DNA of 6,754 nt from an uncultured Clostridia bacterium (GTDB lineage Bacteria > Bacillota > Clostridia > Christensenellales > Aristaeellaceae), in NCBI GenBank assembly GCA_934630975.1, contig CAKTXH010000113.1, forward strand, positions 1 through 6,754, in the 5' to 3' direction. Positions within the stretch are counted from its first letter, which is position 1, and each line of letters opens with the position of its first letter. Positions 1 through 5,259 of this stretch are shown here, in pieces. Below the pieces are notes generated by a model, which saw only the letters and a list, made by a program, of their open reading frames with translations, was not told the DNA's origin and made no database searches. Made by a program: the position numbers and the translations under genes.

Positions 1-356
1 TCCTCGCCGCCCGCGCCGCCGCGGATTTCCATCACGACGTTCTTTTCCGCGTTCGGGTCTTTGGGCAGAAGCAGCAGTTGAATTTCGCGCTCGGTTTCGG
101 CCAGCCGCGCTTCCAGTTCTGCCAGCTCGTCCTTCGCCATCTCGGCCATATCGGGATCATCCAGCAGCGCGCGCGCCTGCTTCTGCGCGTCCTCCCATTC
201 GGCGTATCGGCGGACGGCCTGATCCAGCGGCTCGAGCTGGCTGTGCTCGCGCATCAGCGCCCGCCATTTTTCCTGATCCTGCACCACCGCCGGGTCGGAG
301 AGCAGCATGCCCAGCTCCTCCATGCGCGGGTGCACCCAATCGAGTTTTTTCAGCAT
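1..356 (-). CDS. prfA: Peptide chain release factor 1, N-terminal part (cut by window start)
   Basis: Cytoplasmic class I release factor that reads UAA/UAG stop codons and triggers peptide release. Only the first 118 residues are present; the gene runs off the left edge, so the PxT and GGQ motifs are not visible. Visible are the helical N-terminal domain (MLKKLDWVHPRMEELG, about residues 1-95), the family-typical stretch LLLPKDPNAEKN (about 95-106), and the start of the next domain, EIRGGAGGE, which matches EIRAGTGGDE of RF1/RF2. PKDP followed by RxGxGG and the neighbouring prmC favour RF1 over RF2. The ATG at 356-354 aligns with the family start and follows AAGAAGGG at 361-368. That ribosome binding site is the edge of an intergenic repeat (358-417). 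It probably shares a transcript with prmC, 79 nt upstream. Confidence 0.93.
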   Translation of the reverse strand, partial: MLKKLDWVHPRMEELGMLLSDPAVVQDQEKWRALMREHSQLEPLDQAVRRYAEWEDAQKQARALLDDPDMAEMAKDELAELEARLAETEREIQLLLLPKDPNAEKNVVMEIRGGAGGE

Positions 357-357
357 A

Positions 358-417
358 GTTCCCTTCTTGGGGACGCCGCCCCAAACCCTGTCAAGAACCT
401 ATGGTTCTTAGATTTCC
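358..417 (-). repeat. Family 1 palindromic repeat, copy A, in the prfA leader
   Basis: Read on the minus strand, this copy has stem 1 AAGAACC/GGTTCTT (arms at 403-409 and 393-399, loop ATA), the linker CAGGGT, stem 2 TTGGGG/CCCCAA (arms 379-384 and 367-372), then AAGAAGGGAAC. It aligns over its whole length with copy B at 2395-2454, and its core matches copies C and D. Its last bases are the Shine-Dalgarno of prfA, only about 4 nt from the ATG. It fills most of the 79-nt prmC-prfA gap. There is no T-run after either stem in the transcribed direction, so it does not look like an intrinsic terminator. Stem 2 has a mismatch next to the loop, making this the most degenerate copy. Confidence 0.8.
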
Positions 418-435
418 TGCTTCATCATGATCCGA

Positions 436-1278
436 TTACCGATTGCGTGCCGGCTTTAATTGCGCGCCGACGACGCGCCAATTCTGCCCGTAGTCGCGCA
501 GCGCGAACGGCTCGCCGATCTCTGTTTGAACCAGCGCGCTCACCGCGTCCTTTTGCAGCCAGCCGATTTCAAAGAGCAGCCAGCCGCCCTCGTTCAGATA
601 GCCCGGCGCTTCCCGGCTGATGCGCCGGTAAAAATCCAGCCCATCCGCGCCGCCAAACAAGGCCAGTTCCGGCTCGAGCTTCACTTCCGGCATCAGCCCC
701 CGCATTTCATCATCCGATATATACGGCGGGTTCGATACAATCATATCATATTTTCGGCCGTTCAGCGCAGAAAAGCAGTCGCTTTTTATGAATTCTACGT
801 TCGCGCCGTTGCTTTCGGCGTTTTTTCGCGCGATTTCAAGCGCCTTGTCGCTCACATCAACCGCCGTCACCCGCGCGCTTTTGCCCAGCTTGGCAAGGCT
901 TATGGCAATCGCGCCGCTTCCCGTGCCGATATCCAGCACACACGCGCCCGGCCGCATCAGTTCGAGCGCCTTTTCGACGAGAATCTCTGTGTCCGCGCGC
1001 GGAATCAGCACGCCCGGCTCGACGTGAAACGTCAGCCCCATAAATTCCGTTTCGCCGAGGATGTATTGCAGCGGCTCGCGCGCCGCCCGCCGGTCGCACA
1101 ATTGGCCAAACGCCGCCCGCTGCTCCTCCGTCAGTTCACGATGTCCATTTATACGCATAGCCAGCGTATCTTCTTTCAATACGCTGGCCAGCAAATAGGA
1201 GGCGTCCACATCTGCGTCGGGCACGCTCGCCTGTGTCAGGCGGGCTGTCGCCGCGCGCAGCGCTTCGCGGATCGTCAC
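436..1278 (-). CDS. prmC: Release factor glutamine N5-methyltransferase
   Basis: Cytoplasmic SAM-dependent enzyme that methylates the glutamine of the GGQ motif in release factors, helping termination. The 280 residues match the usual family length. The N-terminal helical domain (about 1-85) binds the release factor and includes REPLQYILGETEFMGL (67-82); PRADTEILVE follows at 93-102. The Rossmann domain has motif I DIGTGSGAIAIS (116-127), acidic motif II AVDVS (139-143) and catalytic NPPY (183-186). The start is GTG at 1278, inside a 4-nt GTGA overlap with the DUF1385 stop codon, which implies translational coupling. The only ribosome binding site is a weak, distant AAGGA. prfA, encoding its likely substrate, is the next gene. 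No domain or key residue is missing. Confidence 0.96.
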   Translation of the reverse strand: MTIREALRAATARLTQASVPDADVDASYLLASVLKEDTLAMRINGHRELTEEQRAAFGQLCDRRAAREPLQYILGETEFMGLTFHVEPGVLIPRADTEILVEKALELMRPGACVLDIGTGSGAIAISLAKLGKSARVTAVDVSDKALEIARKNAESNGANVEFIKSDCFSALNGRKYDMIVSNPPYISDDEMRGLMPEVKLEPELALFGGADGLDFYRRISREAPGYLNEGGWLLFEIGWLQKDAVSALVQTEIGEPFALRDYGQNWRVVGAQLKPARNR

Positions 1279-2387
1279 GCAGAAGCACCGTCCTTCTTCT
1301 CTTCTTCCGTCTCGTTGTCGGGCGCTTCCTCGTCCGCCGGGGCTTCATCCGCCGTCTTGTTCTCAGCTTCCGGCTTCTTCGCCTTCGCGCCGTAGACGTA
1401 CACGTTCGGATCGAGGTTCTCGCGGTAGTGCGCCGGGCCGGCCTTCGCCGCCTTCATCGAAGCAATCGCGACTTCGAGCATGGAATCGTCCGGCTCGCGG
1501 GTGGTCAGGTATTGGAGCATCATCCCCGGCCAGCGGAGGATGCGTACAATCAGACTGTCGCCCGCATGCGCCAATCCCTTGAGCACCTCGTAGGAAACGC
1601 CGGTAACGATCGGCAGCGTCAGCAGGCTGCGCAGGATGCGCCCCAGGAACGTCAGCTTTTCAATGCCGAACAGCGCGAAGAGCACCTGATCCGCCACCGC
1701 GCCGATGAGAATCGAGATGAACATGACGAGGAACAGGAACGCCGTGCCGCAGCGCGGATGCAGGCGGGAGAACTGGCGCGCGTTTTCCGGCGTGAGTTCC
1801 AGCCCGGCCTCATTGCAGTACACAGTCTTATGTTCCGCGCCGTGGTACATGAACACGCGCTTGATATCCGGCACGAAGGAAATCGCGATCATATAGCCAA
1901 TGAGAATCGCGATGCGCGTCAGGCCCGCGGAAAGGTTGATGATCAGGCGGCTGTCCGTCCCCATGCCGACAAGCGTTGCCATGCCGGAGGGCAGCGCGAC
2001 GAACAGGAACAGGCTGAGCACGACGGCAAGCGCCATCGCGACTGCCATCACAACCTTATCAATGCTCGCGCCGAGCTTTTCGGCGAGCCACTTTTCGAAC
2101 TTGCTGGGTTCTTCCTCCATCACGCCGAGCATCTGCGTACTCTTATCGAGGGTTTCCATGCCCATTTTGAGCATCATCACCATATTGACGCAGCCGCGGA
2201 TGAACGGCAGGCCCATCCACTTATGCTTCTTGGCCAGCGGCTCGTTGTGCTTACACGTCACCATGATTTTGCCGTTCGGGCGGCGCACCGCAATCGCGAT
2301 GGATTCATCCGACGGGCTTTGCATCATCACGCCTTCCATCACGGCCTGCCCGCCGATATCCTTATACTGATGCTTCTGGTTGCTCAT
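1275..2387 (-). CDS. yqhQ: DUF1385 (YqhQ-like) multispanning membrane protein
   Basis: A 370-residue integral membrane protein of the DUF1385 family; its biochemical role is not known to me. Family marks are GGQAVMEGVMM (12-22), YHGAEHKTVYCNEAG (181-195), HPRCGTAFLF (210-219), PIVTGVSYEVLK (259-270) and LTTREPDDSMLEVAI (294-308). The conserved His, Glu and Cys of these motifs could bind a metal, which is inference. Hydrophobic segments lie at about 112-133, 150-172, 215-240 and 252-270. A charged, low-complexity tail follows (336-370). The start is ATG at 2387 with AAAGGA 9 nt upstream, supplied by the repeat at 2395-2454. The frame stays open upstream to 2456, but that stretch is the repeat and lacks the conserved MSNQKHQYKDIGGQ start. 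It overlaps prmC by 4 nt. The symbol follows the Bacillus homologue as I remember it. Confidence 0.9.
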   Translation of the reverse strand: MSNQKHQYKDIGGQAVMEGVMMQSPSDESIAIAVRRPNGKIMVTCKHNEPLAKKHKWMGLPFIRGCVNMVMMLKMGMETLDKSTQMLGVMEEEPSKFEKWLAEKLGASIDKVVMAVAMALAVVLSLFLFVALPSGMATLVGMGTDSRLIINLSAGLTRIAILIGYMIAISFVPDIKRVFMYHGAEHKTVYCNEAGLELTPENARQFSRLHPRCGTAFLFLVMFISILIGAVADQVLFALFGIEKLTFLGRILRSLLTLPIVTGVSYEVLKGLAHAGDSLIVRILRWPGMMLQYLTTREPDDSMLEVAIASMKAAKAGPAHYRENLDPNVYVYGAKAKKPEAENKTADEAPADEEAPDNETEEEKKDGASA

Positions 2388-2394
2388 TGTGTAA

Positions 2395-2454
2395 GTTCCT
2401 TTCTTGGGGCTCTGCCCCAAACCCCGCCAAGAACCTGAGGTTCTTGGATTTCCC
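2395..2454 (-). repeat. Family 1 palindromic repeat, copy B, in the DUF1385 leader
   Basis: On the minus strand this copy has a perfect 10-bp stem 1, CCAAGAACCT/AGGTTCTTGG (arms 2438-2447 and 2427-2436, one central base), then linker CGGGGT, then a perfect 7-bp stem 2, TTGGGGC/GCCCCAA (2414-2420 and 2404-2410, 3-nt loop), then AAGAAAGGAAC. Copy A at 358-417 is its close relative and copy D its core match. The trailing AAAGGA (2397-2402) is the ribosome binding site of DUF1385. Upstream, AAAGTGG at about 2453-2459 recurs beside copy D, so the true element may reach further and include the palindrome at 2460-2482. Copies B and C point away from each other across a short spacer. Confidence 0.85.
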
Positions 2455-2459
2455 ACTTT

Positions 2460-2482
2460 CGTTGATCACTTCGTGATCAACG
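2460..2482. repeat. Perfect 10-bp palindrome between repeat copies B and C
   Basis: The arms CGTTGATCAC (2460-2469) and GTGATCAACG (2473-2482) are perfect inverted repeats around a 3-nt loop. On the minus strand the loop reads GAA, giving a CGAAG hairpin tip as found beside copy D (5179-5189) and in the family 2 copy at 6275-6287. It sits midway between the outward-pointing copies B and C and may be part of one or both. No T-run follows on either strand, so it is unlikely to be an intrinsic terminator. A regulator-binding site is a possible alternative. Confidence 0.7.
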
Positions 2483-2495
2483 GCTAAAATAAATC

Positions 2496-2550
2496 GGAAG
2501 GTGCAGGGAACTCAGTTCCCTGCTGGGACTTGGGGCAACGCCCCAACGTC
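2496..2550 (+). repeat. Family 1 palindromic repeat, copy C, downstream of the membrane protein gene
   Basis: On the plus strand the order is GGAAGGT (2496-2502), stem 1 GCAGGGAACT/AGTTCCCTGC (2503-2512 and 2514-2523), linker TGGGAC, stem 2 TTGGGGC/GCCCCAA (2530-2536 and 2540-2546), then CGTC. It is nearly identical to copy D at 5193-5247 apart from the outer base pairs of stem 1 and the linker. It ends 4 nt beyond the stop codon of the membrane protein gene and lies antisense to transcription. The hairpins could protect the 3' end of that mRNA. No T-run directly follows, so efficient intrinsic termination is doubtful. Confidence 0.85.
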
Positions 2551-2554
2551 TCCC

Positions 2555-2998
2555 TTATTCGTCGTCCAGTTCGTCGCTCTGCTGCTTCTGGCGCTTCTTG
2601 ACGTAAGCCATCAGCAGCGATAACAAGGCAAAACATAAGATAAACGCCGCCGCGCCGAAGAGCAGCGCCTTCGCCGCGCTTTCATGCAGCCCGAACGTCA
2701 CCGCCGTCACGCCCAGCGCGCAGAACAGCGCATACGCCGCGTTGCCGCCGGTGCTTGGCCGCGCGTCCGCGTCCCAAATGCCGCGCCGCGCATACGCGAT
2801 GATCATGCCGACGCTGACCACGGCGATGACAAACGCTTCACCCGCAATCTGTGCAAAGCCCGCGCCGAAGAGCATCTGCACCACAACCGCCGCGCAGAGC
2901 AGGCCATACATACCCCACAGCCCGCGGTGCTCGATGCGGTACATCTCCTGCGTTTCGCGCTCGTCCAGCACGTTTTTGGTTTTGAGATAGAGCTTCAT
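2555..2998 (-). CDS. Small four-helix membrane protein, partner of the XRE regulator
   Basis: A 147-residue predicted inner-membrane protein of unknown function. It has a charged N-terminal segment (KNVLDERETQEMYRIEHRG, 8-26) and four hydrophobic segments at about 27-48, 51-70, 86-105 and 109-133. A charged loop RRGIWDADARP (71-81) and a basic-then-acidic tail (KKRQKQQSDELDDE) complete it. It resembles small membrane proteins often encoded directly after XRE regulators in Clostridia (annotated as DUF6773 or similar in my memory; not verified). The ATG at 2998 overlaps the stop of the XRE gene as ATGA and follows AGGAGG inside that gene, so the two are probably translationally coupled and controlled together from the promoter at 3244-3272. 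No catalytic motif, signal peptide or toxin signature is visible. Confidence 0.78.
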   Translation of the reverse strand: MKLYLKTKNVLDERETQEMYRIEHRGLWGMYGLLCAAVVVQMLFGAGFAQIAGEAFVIAVVSVGMIIAYARRGIWDADARPSTGGNAAYALFCALGVTAVTFGLHESAAKALLFGAAAFILCFALLSLLMAYVKKRQKQQSDELDDE

Positions 2999-3201
2999 GC
3001 GCCGCCCTCCTCATCCCAGAATAGATCGTTGAGCGTCTTGCCCAGCGCCCGGCAGATGGCCACGCACAGCGCCAACGACGGGTTGAACCGCCCCGCCTCG
3101 ATCATGCCGATGGTCTGCCGCGTCACGCCGACCTTTGCGGCCAATTCCTCCTGCGACAGGTCGCAGCCGACCCGCGCCGCCTTCATCCGAAGGTTTTTCA
3201 A
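2995..3201 (-). CDS. Small XRE/Cro-CI type helix-turn-helix regulator
   Basis: With a TTG start at 3201 this is a 68-residue single-domain DNA-binding protein, cytoplasmic, probably a dimeric repressor. The helix-turn-helix is LSQEELAAKVGVTRQTIGMIEAGRFNPSL (about 15-43), followed by LCVAICRALGKTLNDLFWDEE (45-65), typical of the short family that starts at MKNLRMK. Coding frame is open up to 3324, but a perfect consensus promoter (3244-3272) lies inside that extension and no good ribosome binding site precedes its ATGs at 3306 and 3264. AAGGAGG at 3213-3219 sits 11 nt before the TTG, so the short form is preferred. It overlaps the next gene by 4 nt (ATGA). Autoregulation of the pair is likely by analogy. 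The targets are unknown. Confidence 0.85.
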   Translation of the reverse strand: MKNLRMKAARVGCDLSQEELAAKVGVTRQTIGMIEAGRFNPSLALCVAICRALGKTLNDLFWDEEGGA

Positions 3202-3212
3202 GCGTTTCGCCG

Positions 3213-3219
3213 CCTCCTT
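3213..3219 (-). promoter_or_regulatory. Ribosome binding site deciding the XRE gene start
   Basis: The minus strand reads AAGGAGG, a near-perfect anti-16S match, 11 nt before TTG at 3201 and about 18 nt after the predicted transcription start near 3237. It is the only strong site in the open frame and argues for the TTG start over upstream ATG codons. Confidence 0.65.
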
Positions 3220-3243
3220 CTCCTCAGGATTCCAGATAGCTGC

Positions 3244-3272
3244 ATTATACGCCTGATCCGTCATTTTGTCAA
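3244..3272 (-). promoter_or_regulatory. Perfect-consensus sigma-70/SigA promoter for the XRE-membrane protein pair
   Basis: The minus strand has TTGACA (3267-3272), exactly 17 bp, then TATAAT (3244-3249): both hexamers and the spacing are ideal. Transcription should start near 3237, giving a leader of about 36 nt before the TTG start. Direct repeats TTTGTC (plus strand, 3265-3270 and 3278-3283, 13-bp pitch) overlap and flank the -35 box and could be an operator for the encoded repressor. Such a strong promoter would normally be under repressor control, which fits the product, but the operator is inference. Confidence 0.88.
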
Positions 3273-3322
3273 CTATATTTGTCGTTTTGGCTTCATCAGA
3301 TGACATGATTCTTTTTCGGCGC

Positions 3323-3353
3323 AAAACAAAAGGAGACAGCTTTCGCTGCCTCC
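3323..3353 (-). terminator. Intrinsic terminator of rpmE
   Basis: On the minus strand, 12 nt after the rpmE stop codon, GGAGGCAGC (3345-3353) pairs with GCTGTCTCC (3332-3340) through nine pairs, one of them G-U, around a GAAA tetraloop. TTTTGTTTT (3323-3331) follows. This separates rpmE from the XRE cassette. Confidence 0.93.
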
Positions 3354-3365
3354 GAATGGGTAAGA

Positions 3366-3563
3366 TTAGATGCCGTAACGCTTCTTGAAGCGATCAACAC
3401 GGCCGCCCGCGTCAACGAGCTTCTGCTTGCCGGTGAAGAACGGGTGGCACTTGGAGCAGATTTCAACGCGCAGCTCCGGCTTGGTGGAACCCGTTACGAA
3501 AGTGTTGCCGCAAACGCAGGTCACGGTCGCCTTCTGATACTTCGGATGGATGCCTTCCTTCAT
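3366..3563 (-). CDS. rpmE: Large ribosomal subunit protein bL31, zinc-binding form
   Basis: A 65-residue structural protein of the 50S subunit that bridges to the 30S head in the 70S ribosome. It begins MKEGIHPKY and shows CVCGN (Cys16, Cys18) and CSKCHPF (Cys36, Cys39), the four-cysteine zinc ribbon of the C+ form, and ends GRVDRFKKRYGI. The presence of all four cysteines makes this the zinc-replete paralogue rather than the zinc-free stress form. The ATG at 3563 follows AGAGGTGA (3569-3576). The open frame extends to 3683 into rho, but that part shows no bL31 similarity. Expression probably comes from the promoter at 3650-3678 inside rho, plus read-through from rho, and ends at the terminator 3323-3353. 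Confidence 0.97.
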   Translation of the reverse strand: MKEGIHPKYQKATVTCVCGNTFVTGSTKPELRVEICSKCHPFFTGKQKLVDAGGRVDRFKKRYGI

Positions 3564-3622
3564 GATTTTCACCTCTTTCGCCGCGATACTATCGTATGAA
3601 AGACGCATCAAACTGCGCCTTC

Positions 3623-5050
3623 TCATACGCCTGAGCGGAGACTGCGTATAGTATACCCTTCTTTCTCCCAAATTGCAAGCCATTCTTTCAATCTTTTGAA
3701 AAAATCTTCGTTTTTTTCGGTTTTGAGCAGCATGGAGATCAGCTGGCCGGTCGCCTCGCGGGTGTGCCCCTGCCCCAGCATCCGCCGCACCATCGCCACG
3801 CCCTCACATTCCCGCGGCGAAAGCAGCAGCTCCTCGTGCCGTGTGCCGGATTTGGCCAGGTCGATGGCCGGGAAGATGCGCGCCTCGGAAAGCGCCCGGT
3901 CGAGCTTGATTTCCGCGTTGCCCGTCCCCTTGAATTCCTCAAAGATGATATCGTCCATCCGGCTGCCGGTTTCCACCAACACCGTCGCGATCATCGTCAG
4001 GCTGCCGCCCTCTTCGATGTTGCGCGCCGCGCCGAAAAAGCGTTTCGGCCTGTCCAGCGCGCCAGGCGCAAGGCCGCCGCTCATCGCGCGCCCGCCGGGG
4101 CTGAGCGCGTTGCAGGCGCGCGCCAGCCGGGTCAGGCTGTCCATCAGCACGACGACGTTCTTCCCCTGCTCCACCAGCCGCTGCGCCCGCTCGTAGACCA
4201 TATCCGCCACGCGGACGTGGTTTTCCTGCGGCGAATCGAACGTGGAATAAAACACGCTCGCGCGAACGGAACGCCGGATATCCGTGACCTCCTCCGGCCG
4301 CTCGTCAATCAGCAGAATCATCAGCTCGATATCCGGATGATTCTGCTCGATGGCGCGGGCGATTTTCTGCAAGAGAATCGTCTTGCCCGCTTTCGGCGGC
4401 GCGACAATCAGCGCGCGCTGGCCCAGGCCGATCGGCGCGATAAAATCCAGCAGGCGCATGGAGGAATCGCTCGCCCCGTCCGCGCTTTCCAGCGTCAACC
4501 GCCGGTTCGGGTGAATCGGCGTCAGGGAATCGAACGGCCTGCGCACCCGCGCGATTTCCGGGTTGTCCCCGTTGACGGATTCAATGTACATCAGCGCGTT
4601 GTATCGGTCGCCCATCCGCTTCGGCCGCGTCTTGCCGACGATCTCGTCGCCGCTGTGCAGGTTGAACCGGCGAATCTGCGCGATGGAAACATAAATGTCG
4701 TCCGGCCCGGGCGTTCCGTTCTGCGTGCGCAGAAAACCGTAACCGCCGGGCTGCACTTCCAGCAGGCCGTGGCCGCTGCCCAGCAGCCCCGCCTTGAGCA
4801 TCTGCGGCACAACCGGGTTGCTCGTGCCGTATTCCTCGTCGTAAAAACCGAGCGGCTTGGGCTTGTATAGCCCGATTTCCGGCTGATCGTCCGGCGCTTC
4901 CGCCGGTTTCATGCCGCTGCCGAGCTGGCGAAACAGCGTTTCGACCATCTGCGCCTTGTTCACCCCGTAGGGCAGGCGCACCTTGTTGGCGCGCGCCAGT
5001 TCGCGCAGCTGCACCACCGTCATGTTTTGGTATTGTCTTGCGGATTCCAA
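3623..5050 (-). CDS. rho: Transcription termination factor Rho
   Basis: Hexameric RNA-dependent ATPase/translocase that ends transcription of untranslated RNA. The product has 475 residues. Order of parts: Rho N-terminal helical domain (about 8-44, MTVVQLRELARANKV), a linker, the cold-shock-like RNA-binding domain (about 95-165, VQPGGYGFLR, DIYVSIAQIRRFNL, GDEIVG), then the ATPase core. The core has Walker A APPKAGKT (217-224), DERPEEV with the catalytic glutamate region (249-255), Walker B VVVLMDS (299-305), the Q-loop SGGLAPGALDRPKRFFGAARN (324-344) and SGTRHEELLL (401-410). The start is TTG at 5050, directed by GGGAGGAG (5061-5068); a TGA in frame 9 nt upstream excludes longer forms, and the internal ATG at 5023 lacks a binding site. 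About 20 C-terminal residues after FFKRLKEW exceed the family core, and part of this tail overlaps the rpmE promoter. Confidence 0.97.
   Translation of the reverse strand: MESARQYQNMTVVQLRELARANKVRLPYGVNKAQMVETLFRQLGSGMKPAEAPDDQPEIGLYKPKPLGFYDEEYGTSNPVVPQMLKAGLLGSGHGLLEVQPGGYGFLRTQNGTPGPDDIYVSIAQIRRFNLHSGDEIVGKTRPKRMGDRYNALMYIESVNGDNPEIARVRRPFDSLTPIHPNRRLTLESADGASDSSMRLLDFIAPIGLGQRALIVAPPKAGKTILLQKIARAIEQNHPDIELMILLIDERPEEVTDIRRSVRASVFYSTFDSPQENHVRVADMVYERAQRLVEQGKNVVVLMDSLTRLARACNALSPGGRAMSGGLAPGALDRPKRFFGAARNIEEGGSLTMIATVLVETGSRMDDIIFEEFKGTGNAEIKLDRALSEARIFPAIDLAKSGTRHEELLLSPRECEGVAMVRRMLGQGHTREATGQLISMLLKTEKNEDFFKRLKEWLAIWEKEGYTIRSLRSGV
3650..3678 (-). promoter_or_regulatory. Probable rpmE promoter inside the 3' end of rho
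   Basis: The minus strand has TTGCAA (3673-3678), a 17-bp spacer, then TATACT (3650-3655): 4/6 and 5/6 matches at ideal spacing. Predicted transcription start is near 3643, inside the last codons of rho, giving rpmE a leader of about 80 nt. The -10 region is also the codons for Gly-Tyr-Thr-Ile in the Rho tail. A separate promoter would let this ribosomal protein be made at higher level than Rho. Confidence 0.7.
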
Positions 5051-5178
5051 TTGATTTCAGCTCCTCCCAATGGGCCAACATGCTTTGCCGCGGCGTTCCC
5101 GCGGATGTGCTTCATGTTGAAGGATATGCCGAAATCAACAAAGATATACGTTATACAATGAATTTTCATTTATCCGTA
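5051..5178 (-). other. Leader of rho (no gene seen)
   Basis: About 130 nt between repeat copy D and the TTG start of rho. It is more AT-rich than the flanking genes around 5120-5180, as promoters often are. A -10-like TATAAC (5150-5155, minus strand) has no good -35 partner, so no promoter is called. CCGCGG/CCGCGG arms (5099-5104 and 5088-5093, 5-nt loop) form a GC hairpin about 20 nt before the ribosome binding site GGGAGGAG (5061-5068). In E. coli the rho leader mediates autogenous termination; a similar role here is inference only. Confidence 0.4.
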
Positions 5179-5247
5179 TTGCGAAGCAAAGTGGAAGGTC
5201 AAGGGAACTCAGTTCCCTTGCGGGGTTTGGGGCAGCGCCCCAACGTC
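5179..5247 (+). repeat. Family 1 palindromic repeat, copy D, downstream of the methyltransferase gene
   Basis: On the plus strand a small hairpin TTGC-GAA-GCAA (5179-5189) is followed by AGTGGAAGGT, stem 1 CAAGGGAACT/AGTTCCCTTG (5200-5209 and 5211-5220), linker CGGGGT, stem 2 TTGGGGC/GCCCCAA (5227-5233 and 5237-5243) and CGTC. The segment 5193-5247 is a near match of copy C; linker and stem 2 match copy B read from the other strand. It ends 12 nt past the methyltransferase stop codon and lies antisense to transcription. On the transcribed strand neither stem is followed by a T-run. Confidence 0.85.
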
Positions 5248-5259
5248 CCTGCCCCGCCC

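Noticed and set aside
460..1395. Long plus-strand open frame opposite prmC
   Set aside because: It is the antisense shadow of prmC and the DUF1385 end; its product is Arg/His/Ala-rich with no domain, as expected from GC-rich DNA.
1233..2438. 401-codon plus-strand open frame opposite DUF1385
   Set aside because: Antisense to a well-conserved family protein, low-complexity His/Arg-rich product, no ribosome binding site.
2388..2456. N-terminal extension of DUF1385 to 2456
   Set aside because: It would translate repeat copy B; the conserved family start and the ribosome binding site both support ATG at 2387.
2496..2550. Repeat copies as intrinsic terminators
   Set aside because: None of the repeat stems is directly followed by a T-run on the transcribed strand, unlike the clear terminators at 3323-3353 and 6454-6480.
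3564..3683. N-terminal extension of rpmE into rho
   Set aside because: bL31 proteins start at MKEGIHPKY; the extension has no family similarity and contains the predicted promoter.
3764..4870. Long plus-strand open frame opposite rho
   Set aside because: Antisense of rho, whose full set of motifs is on the minus strand.
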